The notes: generated from the letters alone by a model not told the origin. A DNA stretch of 64,000 nt from Streptococcus mitis (GCA_001560895.1 CP014326.1:1934001-1998000), one strand, 5' to 3'. Positions 10,421 to 21,740 are shown, counted from the first letter of the stretch. Numbers and translations are program-made.

Positions 10421-11470
10421 TTAAGCCTCTTTCATGGCAAAATAAGCCCGTACTTTTGGAGCCACTTGCGTGCCGAAGAGTTCAATAGCTCTTAGAACTT
10501 GTTCATGAGGCATAGAACCAAGCGGTAGATGGAGCATGAAGCGGTCCAAACCTAAATCCTCTATCATGCGAATCAATTTTTCTGCCACCTGATCTGGATT
10601 ACCCACAAACATAGCACCATTTGGCCCAACTTGTTCAAGGTATTGCTCATAACTCAATTCTTGCCAATGAGGACGGTCTTTGGAAATAGCATCCACCACT
10701 TGCTTGGTCGGATGGAAATAATCTTTCACAGCCTGATCGCCATCCTCAGCAATCCAACCCCAAGAATGGGCTCCGACCTTCAGCTCATGATTGGCATGAC
10801 CCGCTTCGCTCCCAATCTCACGATAAGCCTGAATCAACTTTTTAAAATAACGAGGATTGCCACCAATAATGGCATAGACAATCGGCATGCCTGCCTGAGC
10901 AATCTTCACTGTTGATTCAACATGACCACCTGTCGCTATCCACAAGGGCAATTTGTCTTGAACTGGACGAGGATAAACTTCTTTGCCAGAGATTGTTTGG
11001 GTCAATCTACCTTTCCAGTCTATCTTGGTCTTTTCATTAACTAACTGAAGCAAGTCTAATTTCTCATCAAAGAGGGCTTCGTAGTCTTTCAAATCATAGC
11101 CAAACAAGGGAAATGATTCTGTAAAAGAGCCTCTCCCAGCCATAATCTCCGCTCGTCCATTTGACAAAGCATCGATAGTGGCATACTGTTGGAACAAACG
11201 AATCGGGTCCATGCTTGACAAAATGCTGACTGCACTGGTCAAACGGATTTTTTTGGTATTGACTGCCCCAGCTGCCAAAATAATCTCTGGAGCTGATACT
11301 GCAAAATCCGTTCGATGATGCTCACCAATCCCATATACATCCAAACCAACCTTGTCAGCCAGTTCAATCTCTGCCAGCAACTGGCGAATGCGTTCAGCAT
11401 GACTGTAAGCCTTTCCAGTTCCCTCAAGCTCCGTTGTTTCCCCAAATGTTGAAATTCCCAATTCTACCAC
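10421..11470 (-). CDS. LLM-class (luciferase-like) flavin-dependent oxidoreductase
   Basis: This gene encodes a 349-residue member of the bacterial luciferase-like TIM-barrel family, predicted to bind FMN or F420 and to act as a monooxygenase or reductase. Typical family stretches are GIGEHHRTDFAVSAPE near the N-terminus, the glycine-rich EIMAGRGSFTESFPLFGYD, and the C-terminal VGNPDQVAEKL. The start is GTG at 11470 with GGAG upstream. The substrate is unknown. It stands alone, convergent with spuA and behind a BOX element that separates it from glmS. The same gene lies between glmS and spuA in pneumococcus, so it belongs to the core of the group. Confidence 0.85.
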   Translation of the reverse strand: MVELGISTFGETTELEGTGKAYSHAERIRQLLAEIELADKVGLDVYGIGEHHRTDFAVSAPEIILAAGAVNTKKIRLTSAVSILSSMDPIRLFQQYATIDALSNGRAEIMAGRGSFTESFPLFGYDLKDYEALFDEKLDLLQLVNEKTKIDWKGRLTQTISGKEVYPRPVQDKLPLWIATGGHVESTVKIAQAGMPIVYAIIGGNPRYFKKLIQAYREIGSEAGHANHELKVGAHSWGWIAEDGDQAVKDYFHPTKQVVDAISKDRPHWQELSYEQYLEQVGPNGAMFVGNPDQVAEKLIRMIEDLGLDRFMLHLPLGSMPHEQVLRAIELFGTQVAPKVRAYFAMKEA

Positions 11471-11518
11471 AGTGATTCTCCTTGTCTATTTCGGTCCTTC
11501 AATTTGAAAAATTATTCT

Positions 11519-11634
11519 AATACTCAATGAAAATCAAAGAGCAAACTAGGAAGCTAGCCGCAGGCTGCTCAAAACAGTGTTTTGAGGTTGCAGATGGAAG
11601 CTGACATAGTTTGAAGAGACTTTCGAAGAGTATA
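11519..11634. repeat. BOX element (boxC to degenerate boxA)
   Basis: It runs from TACTCAATGAAAATCAAAG (boxC end) through AAAACAGTGTTTTGAGG to TTTGAAGAGACTTTCGAAG and AGTATA (boxA end). The inner part is shortened relative to the 30.7-kb copy in this window, and the boxA core that the usual BOX primer recognises is missing. It lies between the oxidoreductase gene and glmS. Confidence 0.85.
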
Positions 11635-11671
11635 ACACGAATCATGAGTACAAGCAACCAATTTGCTCACA

Positions 11672-11702
11672 AGAAAAAGCCTAGATAAACTAGACTTTTT
11701 TA
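11672..11702 (-). terminator. glmS terminator
   Basis: On the minus strand, AAAAAGTCTAG and CTAGGCTTTTT pair around a short TTTAT loop. The element begins two bases after the glmS stop codon and ends in a U-run. Confidence 0.85.
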
Positions 11703-11704
11703 GC

Positions 11705-13513
11705 TTATTCTACCGTTACTGATTTAGCAAGGTTACGTGGTTTATCAACATCCAGACCACGGTGTAGGGTTGCAAAGTAAGCGACCAATTGCGTTGGTAC
11801 GACCATTGAGATTGGTGAGAGGTAAGTGTGTACGGTCGTAAGAACGATGTCGTCTGTCTCTTTGGCAACATTTTCTTCTGCGATAGTGAGAACCTTGGCA
11901 CCACGGGCTGCGACCTCTTGGATATTTCCACGAGTGTGGTTGGCAAGGACCGGATCTGACAAGAGGGCCAAAACAGGCGTTCCTTCTTCAATCAAGGCAA
12001 TGGTTCCGTGCTTGAGTTCTCCTGCCGCAAAGCCTTCACACTGGATGTAAGAAATCTCTTTGAGTTTGAGACTTGCTTCCATGGCTACATAGTAATCTTG
12101 ACCACGTCCGATGTAAAAGGCGTTACGAGTTGTTTCAAGAAGCTCGCGAACCTTGGCTTCAATGGTTTCTTTCTCAGAAAGAGTTGATTCGATAGACTGA
12201 GCTACGATTGACAATTCATGAACCAGATCAAAGTCTTGCGCTTTAGCATTACCGTTTGCTTCACCGACTGCTTTTGCAAGGAAAGCAAGGGCTGCGATTT
12301 GTGCTGTATAGGCCTTGGTTGAAGCCACGGCAATTTCAGGCCCTGCATGAAGGAGCATGGTATGGTTGGCTTCACGTGAAAGAGTTGAACCTGGGACATT
12401 TGTCACTGTCAAGCTCGGAATCCCTATTTCATTAGCCTTGACCAAAACCTGACGGCTATCCGCTGTTTCACCAGACTGGCTAATAAAGATGAAAAGTGGT
12501 TTTTTGCTAAGAAGTGGCATACCATAGCCCCACTCAGATGAGATTCCAAGCTCCACTGGTGTATCCGTCAATTCTTCTAACATCTTCTTAGAAGCAAATC
12601 CTGCGTGGTAAGATGTTCCAGCTGCAAGGATATAGATGCGGTCTGCATCTTGAACAGCCTTAATGATAGCTGGATCTACCACTACTTGACCCGCCTCATC
12701 TGTGTAGGCTTGGATGAGTTTACGCATAACAGTTGGTTGCTCATCAATTTCCTTAAGCATGTAGTAAGGGTAAGTTCCCTTACCGATATCTGACAAGTCA
12801 AGTTCTGCAGTGTAGCTAGCACGCTCACGACTGTTACCATCATAGTCTTGAACTTCCACGCTATCCGCCTTGACGATTACCAACTCTTGGTCATGGATTT
12901 CCATGTATTGGTTGGTCTCACGAATCATAGCCATAGCATCTGAGCAGACCATGTTATAGCCTTCTCCAAGACCAATCAAAAGTGGTGATTTATTCTTAGC
13001 TACGTAGATAACTTCAGGATCTTGTGAGTCAACCAAGGCAAAAGCATAAGAACCACGGATGATGTGAAGAGCTTTTTTGAAGGCTTCAAGAACTGAGAGA
13101 CCTTCTTCTTCCGCAAATTTCCCAATCAAGTGAACAGCGATTTCTGTATCTGTTTGCCCCTTGAAGTGGTGACCTGCAAGGTATTCTTCCTTGATTTCAA
13201 GATAGTTCTCAATCACCCCGTTGTGCACCAAGACAAAACGTTCAGTCTCAGAGCGGTGTGGGTGAGCATTGTCCTCAGTTGGTTTCCCGTGAGTTGCCCA
13301 ACGAGTATGTCCGATACCAGTCGTTCCCTCAACACCAACTGTCTTGGCAGACAATTCTGCGATACGGCCTACAGCCTTAACTAGATGATTTTCAGCACCA
13401 CCTAAGACAAAAATTCCCGCAGAATCATAGCCACGGTATTCGAGCTTTTCAAGCCCTTGAATCAAAATATCAGTTGCATTTGTGTTTCCAACAACACCAA
13501 CAATTCCACACAT
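11705..13513 (-). CDS. glmS: Glutamine--fructose-6-phosphate aminotransferase
   Basis: This cytoplasmic enzyme makes glucosamine-6-phosphate from fructose-6-phosphate and glutamine, the first committed step to amino sugars for peptidoglycan. The 602 residues have normal length. An N-terminal class II glutamine amidotransferase domain has the catalytic Cys exposed after Met removal ([10 protein letters not shown]), and two SIS sugar-isomerase domains follow (about 285-425 and 455-590). The start ATG is clear from the protein, but the AAGGAG ribosome binding site is about 30 bases upstream, with a small hairpin (CACAG / CTGTG) between them. Two AATTGGTATAG repeats flank the promoter region and resemble NagR half-sites. 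I see no glmS ribozyme. Confidence 0.97.
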   Translation of the reverse strand: MCGIVGVVGNTNATDILIQGLEKLEYRGYDSAGIFVLGGAENHLVKAVGRIAELSAKTVGVEGTTGIGHTRWATHGKPTEDNAHPHRSETERFVLVHNGVIENYLEIKEEYLAGHHFKGQTDTEIAVHLIGKFAEEEGLSVLEAFKKALHIIRGSYAFALVDSQDPEVIYVAKNKSPLLIGLGEGYNMVCSDAMAMIRETNQYMEIHDQELVIVKADSVEVQDYDGNSRERASYTAELDLSDIGKGTYPYYMLKEIDEQPTVMRKLIQAYTDEAGQVVVDPAIIKAVQDADRIYILAAGTSYHAGFASKKMLEELTDTPVELGISSEWGYGMPLLSKKPLFIFISQSGETADSRQVLVKANEIGIPSLTVTNVPGSTLSREANHTMLLHAGPEIAVASTKAYTAQIAALAFLAKAVGEANGNAKAQDFDLVHELSIVAQSIESTLSEKETIEAKVRELLETTRNAFYIGRGQDYYVAMEASLKLKEISYIQCEGFAAGELKHGTIALIEEGTPVLALLSDPVLANHTRGNIQEVAARGAKVLTIAEENVAKETDDIVLTTVHTYLSPISMVVPTQLVAYFATLHRGLDVDKPRNLAKSVTVE

Positions 13514-13551
13514 AGTATATACTACACAGACCAGCTGTGCTTTCTCCTTAA

Positions 13552-13562
13552 AATTGGTATAG
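13552..13562 (-). promoter_or_regulatory. Putative NagR (GntR-type) half-site in the glmS leader
   Basis: AATTGGTATAG (CTATACCAATT on the coding strand) matches one half of the ATTGGTCTATACCAAT-type operator known for NagR/YvoA/DasR regulators. It lies directly before the glmS Shine-Dalgarno sequence. It is 79 bp from the second copy. Confidence 0.5.
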
Positions 13563-13594
13563 TCTGATTCCTCTTTTATAGAATCAGCAAAAAC

Positions 13595-13623
13595 AGTATA
13601 TACTTGTTTCTTTCACTTGTCAA
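13595..13623 (-). promoter_or_regulatory. glmS promoter
   Basis: On the minus strand, TTGACA (13618-13623) and TATACT (13595-13600) have a 17-base spacer; the -35 is a perfect consensus hexamer. The predicted start is near 13588, giving a leader of about 75 bases that contains the second NagR-like half-site and two small hairpins. Confidence 0.85.
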
Positions 13624-13630
13624 GAATAAA

Positions 13631-13641
13631 AATTGGTATAG
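13631..13641 (-). promoter_or_regulatory. Putative NagR half-site upstream of the glmS -35
   Basis: This is an exact second copy of AATTGGTATAG, eight bases upstream of the -35 hexamer. Its other half is degenerate. With the leader copy it could clamp the promoter by looping. Confidence 0.45.
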
Positions 13642-13667
13642 TTGAAATTAAACTCCTGTAAGTAAAA

Positions 13668-13700
13668 GCTCTGACCAATTAGGACAATCAGTCAGAGTCT
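13668..13700 (-). terminator. bglA terminator
   Basis: On the minus strand, ACTCTGAC and GTCAGAG pair around a loop of about 15 bases, followed by CTTTTACTT. The U-tract is moderate. Confidence 0.6.
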
Positions 13701-13703
13701 TTT

Positions 13704-15083
13704 TTAAAATCCATTATTGTCGCTTAGTTCCTTGAACCAGTGGCCTGATTTCTTCAGACGGCGTTCTTGCGTTTCCAAGTCTAGTTCGACCAAACCATAG
13801 CGATTTTTATAGCTGTTGAGCCATGACCAACAGTCAATAAAGGTCCAGATTAAGTATCCTTTACAGTTGGCTCCATTTTCAATAGCACGGTGTAGTTCAC
13901 GAAGATGACCTTTTACAAAGTCAATACGGTAATCATCTTGAATCATTCCATCTTGACGGAATTTTTCTTCCCCTTCAACACCCATACCATTCTCAGTCAA
14001 CATCCACTCGATATTGCCATAGTTTTCCTTGATATTTTGGGCGATGTCATAAATCCCTTGCTCATAAATTTCCCAGCCACGGTGAGGATTGATTTTACGT
14101 CCAGGCATAACATAAGGCTCGTAAAAATGTTCTGGTAAGAGTGGACTATCTGGATGCTTAGCAAATCGAGGTGCCATAACACGCAAAGGTTGATAGTAGT
14201 TGACACCAAGGAAGTCTACCGTATTATCACGAATGATCTCCAACTCTTCCTCTGTAGCATCAGGCAAGAGACCGTGTTCATGCAAGATTTCTACCAACTC
14301 CTGTGGATAAGTCCCCAAAACAGACGGATCTAAGAAAGATTGGGCTTGAAAAAGGGCCGCAATACGAGCAGCTTTGACATCAGCAGGATGCTGGCTACGT
14401 GGATAAGCCGGTGTCAAGTTGAGGACAATCCCAATTTTGGAATCAGGTAAGAGTTCATGACAGGCCTTGACCGCTAGACTGCTAGCTAATTGTGTGTGGT
14501 AGGCTACTTTAACCGCCGCTTCTGCATCCACCTTATGTGGATAATGTGCATCGTAAAAATAGCCAAATTCTACAGGAACGATGGGCTCATTAAAGGTAAT
14601 CCATTGATCCACTAAATCTCCATAAGTCTCAAAACAGAAACGAGCATAGTCTTCATAGGCTGAGACAGTCGCCTTATTTTCCCAACCATCACCAGCTTCT
14701 TGAAGAGCAAAAGGCAAATCAAAGTGGTAGAGATTGACTAACAGACGAATCCCCTTAGCCTTAATAGCCTCAAAGACCTTACGATAGAAATCCACACCTT
14801 GAGGATTGACTTTTCCACAGCCTTGTGGAAAAATCCGTGACCACTGGATAGAAGTCCGAAAGGCCGTGTGACCAGTCTCTAACAAAAGCTCAATATCCTG
14901 TTCCCAATTTTCATAAAAAGTCGATGTCTTATCTGGACCAATCCCATTATAGTAACGATTTGGCTCCACCTGATACCAATAATCCCAGAGATTATCTCCC
15001 TTACCGTCACCAGCTACACGCCCTTCTGTCTGCGGCCCAGAAGTAGAGGATCCCCAGACAAAATCCTTTGGAAATCTTAGCAT
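13704..15083 (-). CDS. bglA: 6-phospho-beta-glucosidase (GH1)
   Basis: This gene encodes a 459-residue cytoplasmic glycoside hydrolase family 1 enzyme, predicted to split phosphorylated beta-glucosides delivered by a PTS. The acid/base is Glu166 in TFNEP and the nucleophile Glu364 in TENG, both at normal positions. The N-terminus LRFPKDFVWGSSTSGPQTEG is the usual first strand of the barrel. There is no PTS gene beside it, so its sugar must enter through a transporter encoded elsewhere. It is flanked by its own terminator and the proS terminator, suggesting a single-gene unit. A 6-phospho-beta-galactosidase activity cannot be excluded from sequence alone. Confidence 0.88.
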   Translation of the reverse strand: MLRFPKDFVWGSSTSGPQTEGRVAGDGKGDNLWDYWYQVEPNRYYNGIGPDKTSTFYENWEQDIELLLETGHTAFRTSIQWSRIFPQGCGKVNPQGVDFYRKVFEAIKAKGIRLLVNLYHFDLPFALQEAGDGWENKATVSAYEDYARFCFETYGDLVDQWITFNEPIVPVEFGYFYDAHYPHKVDAEAAVKVAYHTQLASSLAVKACHELLPDSKIGIVLNLTPAYPRSQHPADVKAARIAALFQAQSFLDPSVLGTYPQELVEILHEHGLLPDATEEELEIIRDNTVDFLGVNYYQPLRVMAPRFAKHPDSPLLPEHFYEPYVMPGRKINPHRGWEIYEQGIYDIAQNIKENYGNIEWMLTENGMGVEGEEKFRQDGMIQDDYRIDFVKGHLRELHRAIENGANCKGYLIWTFIDCWSWLNSYKNRYGLVELDLETQERRLKKSGHWFKELSDNNGF

Positions 15084-15122
15084 ATATTTACCTCTTTATC
15101 TAGTCATTTTTCCCATTATACA

Positions 15123-15167
15123 GAAAAAACAAGGTAAAAACTAGTTACATTTTTTCCTTGTTTTTCT
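15123..15167 (-). terminator. proS-side terminator
   Basis: AAAACAAGG and CCTTGTTTTTT pair on the minus strand around an A/T-rich loop. It ends the eep-proS transcription before bglA. Confidence 0.75.
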
Positions 15168-15181
15168 TCTGATTATAGTTT

Positions 15182-17047
<1,866 letters not shown>

Positions 17048-18307
17048 TTATCTAAAAAAGAGTCGCATAATGTCATTCCAGGTCACAGCAATCATCAAGA
17101 CAACCATGATGACCACTCCGGCCAAGGTGACATAGGTTTCAATTTCTTGTTTTAATGGTTTACGGCGGATAGCTTCTAGGATATTGAGAACAATCTTACC
17201 ACCATCCAGAGCTGGAATCGGAATAAGATTAAAAATCCCGATATTAATGGAAATCATTGCCAAGAAGTACAAGACGTTTTCAATTCCATTTTTAGCAGCA
17301 TCACTACTTTCCTTAAAGATGGCAACAGGTCCACCTAGCTTGTTCAAATCCGGTTGTAAAATCAGATTTTTCAAAGCCGATAGAATTCGGAGAGCTGAGT
17401 CAGCAGCGGTTGTGAAACCACCCACAAACATGGATAGAAAGTCCGACTTAATTCCCGGTTGAACACCTAGAAGGTAACGACCTTGATTTTCTTCAGGAGT
17501 AACAGTGACTTGCTTGTCTCTACCCTTTTCAGAAATAGTCACATCCAAGGTTGGGGCCGTCTTATCTTTAGTTTCTGCTTCCACAGCCTGGATCAAACTT
17601 TCCCAGTTGCTAATCTCATGTGAACCAATCTTGGTAATCTGAGCTGTCTCTGGTACTCCCACCTTAGCCAAGGCCCCTTGGGGCATAATATGGAACTGGT
17701 TGGTATCGACATCTCTGACACCACCCTGCATAAAGATTAAAATCCAAAAAACAACGACACCTAAGATAAAGTTGTTCATAGGACCTGCAAAGTTGGTAAT
17801 CAGTTTGCCCCAGATAGTTGCATTTTGATATTGTACATCCAAGGGAGCAATCCGAACCTCAGTTCCATCTGCTTCCACAACCGTTGCATCGTGATTCACT
17901 GCAAATGTTTTTTCTTCTTCCAGAACCAAGCCCTTGATAAAGAGCTTGTCTTCAAAGTCAAACTGGGTCACCTGCATAGGGAGGGCCGTTTGATCCAATT
18001 TTTTACCTGAGAGATTGATGCGTTTAACCTTACCGTCATCAGTAAGCGTCAAACTGACAGGAGTCCCTGTCTTGATTTCAGTCGTATCATCACCCCAACC
18101 GGCCATACGAACATAGCCACCCAAAGGCAAGATTCGAATGGTATAGGCCGTCCCGTCCTTGCCAATATGAGCAAAGATTTTGGGTCCCATACCAATGGCA
18201 AATTCACGCACTAGAATTCCTGATTTCTTGGCAAAGTAGAAGTGCCCGAACTCGTGCACCACCACAATAATCCCGAAAACCAGAATAAAGGTTAAAATTC
18301 CGAGCAT
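17048..18307 (-). CDS. eep: Site-2 intramembrane metalloprotease Eep/RseP
   Basis: This is a 419-residue zinc protease of the M50 family embedded in the membrane. In streptococci and enterococci it processes lipoprotein signal peptides and peptide pheromones by intramembrane cleavage. The HEFGH zinc motif is at residues 18-22 in the first membrane segment. A PDZ domain occupies about residues 175-300, and the [11 protein letters not shown] motif supplies the third ligand near residue 355. Further hydrophobic segments lie at about 170-190 and 390-412. It lies 21 bases after cdsA and 12 before proS, so they are co-transcribed. Confidence 0.93.
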   Translation of the reverse strand: MLGILTFILVFGIIVVVHEFGHFYFAKKSGILVREFAIGMGPKIFAHIGKDGTAYTIRILPLGGYVRMAGWGDDTTEIKTGTPVSLTLTDDGKVKRINLSGKKLDQTALPMQVTQFDFEDKLFIKGLVLEEEKTFAVNHDATVVEADGTEVRIAPLDVQYQNATIWGKLITNFAGPMNNFILGVVVFWILIFMQGGVRDVDTNQFHIMPQGALAKVGVPETAQITKIGSHEISNWESLIQAVEAETKDKTAPTLDVTISEKGRDKQVTVTPEENQGRYLLGVQPGIKSDFLSMFVGGFTTAADSALRILSALKNLILQPDLNKLGGPVAIFKESSDAAKNGIENVLYFLAMISINIGIFNLIPIPALDGGKIVLNILEAIRRKPLKQEIETYVTLAGVVIMVVLMIAVTWNDIMRLFFR

Positions 18308-18328
18308 AGTATTTCCTCCGTCTTTTGA

Positions 18329-19132
18329 TTAAAAGAGTCCAAATAAGTGCATGATTGGAAATACAAGCAACATACTATCGAAACGATCCAAAACACCACC
18401 ATGTCCAGGGATAAATTTCCCAGAATCCTTAATACCAAAGTGACGCTTAATCGAACTTTCTAGTAAATCACCAAATTGTCCAGCTATGCTAAAGAAAATA
18501 GCAAAGACTGACATCTTGTAAATTCCATACGGAAGAGCAACTGTACTGTCAACTATCATAAAGATAATGGTTACTAAAATTGCTCCTAAAACACCGCCAA
18601 AGGCACCCTCAAGTGTTTTATTAGGCGATACCCTTGGTGCTAATTTTCGTTTCCCATAGTTCATCCCAGCAAGATAGGCACCACTGTCGGTCGCCCAGAC
18701 GATACACAAAGCTAAGAGAGCCTTGTCCAAACCTGCAACACGAGCATCTAGTAAGGCATTAAATCCAAAGCCCACATAGAAACTCATAGCAAGAGGGAAA
18801 ACAGCATCCTCAATCGTATAAGACTTGCTAAAAACAGTCGTTCCTAACATAATTGAAATCAACACACTATAGGCAACCACATTCCCATCAACTGGCAAAA
18901 AAGTCAGGTAATTCTCCAAGGGAATGGTCAGGGCAAAGGTTGCAAAGAGGGTCAAGAGCCCCTCCATAGTCATGGTCTCTAAACCTCTCATCTTCAAAAG
19001 TTCATGCATGGCTAGCATGGCTATAATTCCAATTGCTATCTGAAGCAAGAGTCCCCCAATCATCAAAATCGGTAGGAAAATAGCCAGGGCAATCCCTGCG
19101 AACAAGGTTCTTTTTTGTAAATCCTTTGTCAT
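18329..19132 (-). CDS. cdsA: Phosphatidate cytidylyltransferase
   Basis: This gene encodes a 267-residue multi-pass membrane enzyme that makes CDP-diacylglycerol from CTP and phosphatidic acid, the branch point to phosphatidylglycerol and cardiolipin. About eight hydrophobic segments are visible. The family signature lies at the C-terminus (KDSGKFIPGHGGVLDRFDS), and SPNKTLEGAFGG is the preceding conserved block. It starts eight bases downstream of the uppS stop with AGGAG before the ATG. The same order uppS-cdsA-eep-proS is standard in Firmicutes. Confidence 0.96.
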   Translation of the reverse strand: MTKDLQKRTLFAGIALAIFLPILMIGGLLLQIAIGIIAMLAMHELLKMRGLETMTMEGLLTLFATFALTIPLENYLTFLPVDGNVVAYSVLISIMLGTTVFSKSYTIEDAVFPLAMSFYVGFGFNALLDARVAGLDKALLALCIVWATDSGAYLAGMNYGKRKLAPRVSPNKTLEGAFGGVLGAILVTIIFMIVDSTVALPYGIYKMSVFAIFFSIAGQFGDLLESSIKRHFGIKDSGKFIPGHGGVLDRFDSMLLVFPIMHLFGLF

Positions 19133-19140
19133 ATCTCCTC

Positions 19141-19899
19141 CTAAACTCCTCCAAATCGGCGATGACGACGATTGTAGGCAAGAATGGCTTCCTGCAAGGC
19201 TACTTCGTCAAAGTCAGGCCACAAGGTATCTGTAAAATAGAGTTCACTATAGGCCCCCTGCCATGGAAGGAAATTACTCAAACGTAATTCTCCACTAGTA
19301 CGGATAATCAAGTCCGGATCTCGTACATTCTTAGGCAAATGCTGGGTAAAGAGATAGTTGCCAATCAAGTCCTCTGTGATGTCACCTGGGTTGATTTTGG
19401 CATCTAAAACATCCTGGGAAATCAACTTAAGCGCCTGTGTAATCTCAGCACGTCCACCATAGTTGAGGGCAAAATTAAGAATCAATCCTGTGTTGTTCTT
19501 AGTCAATTCCTCAGCCTTGGTTAAAGCTTCAAAGGTTTGCTTAGGCAGGCGGTCCGTCTCCCCAATCATCTGAATCTTAACATTATTTGCGTGCAATTCT
19601 GGGACATAATTGTCATAAAACTCTACCGGCAAGTTCATGATAAACTTGACTTCCTGATCGGGGCGGGTCCAATTTTCCGTAGAGAAAGCATAAACTGTAA
19701 TAACCTTAACTCCCAGTTTGTTGGCTGCCTTGGTCACAGTTTGCAATGCTTCCATGCCCGCCTTGTGTCCAAAGACTCGCGGTTGCATACGTTTTTTAGC
19801 CCAACGGCCATTTCCATCCATGATGATGCCGATATGAGCAGGAACCTGTGTCGGAACCTCTACTTCCACAGCCTTATCTTTCTTAAAAAATCCAAACAT
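19141..19899 (-). CDS. uppS: Undecaprenyl diphosphate synthase
   Basis: This enzyme is a cis-prenyltransferase that extends farnesyl diphosphate to C55 undecaprenyl diphosphate, the lipid carrier for peptidoglycan, teichoic acid and capsule. It has 252 residues. The signature MDGNGRWAK carries the catalytic Asp28, and the C-terminal RTSGELRLSNFLPWQ and YSELYF blocks are conserved. The ATG at 19899 is used (MFGFFKKDK); AGGA lies eight bases upstream. The ATG six codons earlier has no site. An extended -10 (TGGTATAAT, TATAAT at 19932-19937) lies upstream, with a csRNA terminator above it, so uppS is probably the first gene of its operon. Confidence 0.96.
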   Translation of the reverse strand: MFGFFKKDKAVEVEVPTQVPAHIGIIMDGNGRWAKKRMQPRVFGHKAGMEALQTVTKAANKLGVKVITVYAFSTENWTRPDQEVKFIMNLPVEFYDNYVPELHANNVKIQMIGETDRLPKQTFEALTKAEELTKNNTGLILNFALNYGGRAEITQALKLISQDVLDAKINPGDITEDLIGNYLFTQHLPKNVRDPDLIIRTSGELRLSNFLPWQGAYSELYFTDTLWPDFDEVALQEAILAYNRRHRRFGGV

Positions 19900-19931
19900 G
19901 ATCTTATTCCTATTCAAAAATCTATCGTTTC

Positions 19932-19940
19932 ATTATACCA
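19932..19940 (-). promoter_or_regulatory. Extended -10 promoter of the uppS operon
   Basis: TGGTATAAT on the minus strand is an extended -10 (TGnTATAAT). The -35 region is poor, as is common with this class. It lies 32 bases upstream of the uppS start. Confidence 0.6.
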
Positions 19941-20001
19941 TATTTCCCCATTTTCTTCTATCACTAAGCTATTTATTCTCAGGCACAAAGCCCATTTTTC
20001 A

Positions 20002-20095
20002 AAAAAATAAGTCGCCTGATTGGGCGACTCTATTTTTATAGGGAGATTATTATGAAAAAGTTTTAGGAGTTTAAGTTAAGGTCTTCTTAACTTAT
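20002..20095 (-). ncRNA. CiaR-dependent small RNA (csRNA/ccn family), copy 1
   Basis: A CiaR box, CTTAAG-5-TTTAAG on the minus strand (20118-20134), sits 10 bases upstream of a TATACT -10 (20102-20107). The transcript of about 94 bases has a 5' hairpin (GTTAAGAAGACCTTAAC), then an unpaired stretch containing CTCCTAAAAC and CATAATAATCTCC. The latter is complementary to a Shine-Dalgarno plus AUG. It ends in a GTCGCC / GGCGAC terminator with a U-run. These are the defining traits of the pneumococcal csRNAs, which repress translation by pairing with start regions. The CiaR box overlaps the end of the neighbouring nucleotidyltransferase gene. Confidence 0.88.
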
Positions 20096-20117
20096 GTACT
20101 TAGTATACACTTCCTAG

Positions 20118-20134
20118 CTTAAAGTTTCCTTAAG
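20118..20134 (-). promoter_or_regulatory. CiaR box of csRNA copy 1
   Basis: CTTAAG and TTTAAG half-sites are separated by five bases (read on the minus strand), the direct repeat bound by the response regulator CiaR. Confidence 0.85.
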
Positions 20135-20702
20135 TATTTTTAAAAATCAAATTTTTCCATTTTTCTTGCCAATTTTTCTTGGATAATCGTGTTTGATAGA
20201 GCTTCATTCGGTCTTCATTTTCTAAAAAATGAGGAGTTGGGCGAACTTGGAAATTCAAAATATCCTCAAGTCCATAAGGAGTAAAGAATTCTAAAGCGGA
20301 GTCTTCATTCAATCGGAGCCCAATCGCCGTACACCGTTCTGGATACTTACTCATAGCATCACAAGAACTGCTATAGGGAGCAGTGTGAGGGCTATGCTGG
20401 TGCATATAGACCTGATTTTTCAACTCCCACTGGTACTGAGGAAAATCCGCTCTCAACTTTTTCTCTAGGGACAAGGTTTCCTCATAAGAAATATCTGGAT
20501 CAAAGAAAATGACATCAACATCTGTTTCACAGTCAAAAGGTGGTTTCTCTGACAAGAGATTCCATATGAAATTTCGTACCGAACCTGCTGCCAACCACGA
20601 GTCTTTCAGACCAAGATCTCGGATGATGGTCAGAATAGCCATCATATCCGGATTTTCTCTAAAAACTTCTAGTATTTCTTGATCATTTTTCACTGTATTC
20701 AT
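20130..20702 (-). CDS. Nucleotidyltransferase family protein (DUF925-like)
   Basis: This gene encodes a 190-residue protein of the nucleotidyltransferase-like family (PF06042 type). The active-site pattern GSVRNFIW followed by an acidic cluster [11 protein letters not shown], about 25 residues later, is seen near residues 41-70. The substrate is unknown. It overlaps the end of ruvB by 20 bases and starts inside it, so the two are translated from one message. Its 3' end overlaps the CiaR box of csRNA copy 1. Similar genes sit beside ruvB in other streptococci. Confidence 0.75.
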   Translation of the reverse strand: MNTVKNDQEILEVFRENPDMMAILTIIRDLGLKDSWLAAGSVRNFIWNLLSEKPPFDCETDVDVIFFDPDISYEETLSLEKKLRADFPQYQWELKNQVYMHQHSPHTAPYSSSCDAMSKYPERCTAIGLRLNEDSALEFFTPYGLEDILNFQVRPTPHFLENEDRMKLYQTRLSKKNWQEKWKNLIFKNT

Positions 20703-21681
20703 AACCTAAATGTTCGTAGGCCTTAGCCGTTGCAACCCGTCCAGACCGTGTTCGCATGATAAAACCTTTTTGAATCAAGTAAGGCTCGTACATGTCTTCC
20801 ACCGTCTCGCGCTCCTCAGCAATATTGACGGAAAGAGTGCCTAACCCGACAGGGCCACCACCGTACATCTCAATCATGGTACGAAGGATTTTTTGGTCCA
20901 CATAGTCCAAACCTTCATGGTCAACATCTAGCATGGTCAAAGCCTTATCAGTAATAAGATCATCGATAACCCCGTTCCCCATAATCTGGGCAAAATCGCG
21001 CACGCGCTTGAGGAGACGATTGGCAATACGAGGGGTTCCACGACTACGCAAGGCCAGCTCGGATGCTGCCTCATGAGTTATTTCCATCTCAAAAATATCT
21101 GCTGTCCGCTCAACAATTTCTGTCAAGTCAGCATGGGCATAGTATTCCATATGACCTGTAATCCCAAAACGTGCCCGTAGAGGATTTGAGAGCATACCAG
21201 CCCGAGTCGTCGCACCAATCAAAGTGAAAGGTGGCAACTCCAAATGAACACTGCGACTGCCTTCACCAGCACCAATCATAATATCGATGTAGAAGTCCTC
21301 CATGGCACTGTAAAGTACCTCTTCCACCGACATGGGCAAACGATGAATCTCGTCAATAAAAAGGACGTCCCCAGGCTCTAAGTCATTCAAAATCGCTACC
21401 AAATCACCGGCTTTTTCAATGACAGGACCCGAAGTCTGCTTGAGATTTACTCCCAATTCATTGGCAATAACAAAGGCCATGGTCGTTTTTCCCAAACCTG
21501 GAGGGCCAAATAAGAGCACATGATCCAGCGCTTCATCCCGCATTTTGGCAGCCTCGATAAAGATTTGGAGCTGGTCCTTGACCTTGTCCTGACCGATATA
21601 TTCACGTAAATACTGAGGACGGAGCGTGCGTTCTACTAACTCCTCGTCCCCCATTATCTCATTATCTAAAATTCTACTCAT
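20683..21681 (-). CDS. ruvB: Holliday junction branch migration helicase RuvB
   Basis: RuvB is the AAA+ motor that drives branch migration of Holliday junctions with RuvA. The 332 residues carry Walker A GPPGLGKT (59-66), Walker B with DEIH, the sensor stretch [20 protein letters not shown], and a C-terminal winged-helix domain (YIDQ-type region DYVDQKIL then the GGPVGL turn). No Shine-Dalgarno is visible before the ATG, and an extended -10 (TATAAT at 21688-21693) lies only six bases upstream of the ATG. The message may therefore be leaderless. Confidence 0.96.
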   Translation of the reverse strand: MSRILDNEIMGDEELVERTLRPQYLREYIGQDKVKDQLQIFIEAAKMRDEALDHVLLFGPPGLGKTTMAFVIANELGVNLKQTSGPVIEKAGDLVAILNDLEPGDVLFIDEIHRLPMSVEEVLYSAMEDFYIDIMIGAGEGSRSVHLELPPFTLIGATTRAGMLSNPLRARFGITGHMEYYAHADLTEIVERTADIFEMEITHEAASELALRSRGTPRIANRLLKRVRDFAQIMGNGVIDDLITDKALTMLDVDHEGLDYVDQKILRTMIEMYGGGPVGLGTLSVNIAEERETVEDMYEPYLIQKGFIMRTRSGRVATAKAYEHLGYEYSEK

Positions 21682-21687
21682 GGCTCT

Positions 21688-21696
21688 ATTATATCA
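21688..21696 (-). promoter_or_regulatory. Extended -10 promoter placing the start at the ruvB ATG
   Basis: TGATATAAT on the minus strand is a TGn extended -10. The usual 6-7 base distance puts the first transcribed base on, or within a base of, the A of the ruvB ATG at 21681. Confidence 0.6.
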
Positions 21697-21713
21697 AAAA
21701 ACAAAGCCACAAA

Positions 21714-21740
21714 CAAAAAAGCCACCCGATTGGGTGACTC
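21714..21740 (-). terminator. Terminator hairpin upstream of ruvB
   Basis: AGTCACCC and GGGTGGCT pair over eight positions with one G-U around a 4-base loop, then TTTTTTGTTTG on the minus strand. The stem is almost identical to the csRNA terminators, but no CiaR box lies upstream. What it terminates is unclear; a transcript of up to about 70 bases could lie at 21740-21810. Confidence 0.7.

Noticed and set aside
13514-13590. glmS ribozyme
   Set aside because: The leader is only about 75 bases and shows none of the ribozyme core; NagR-type control is more likely.
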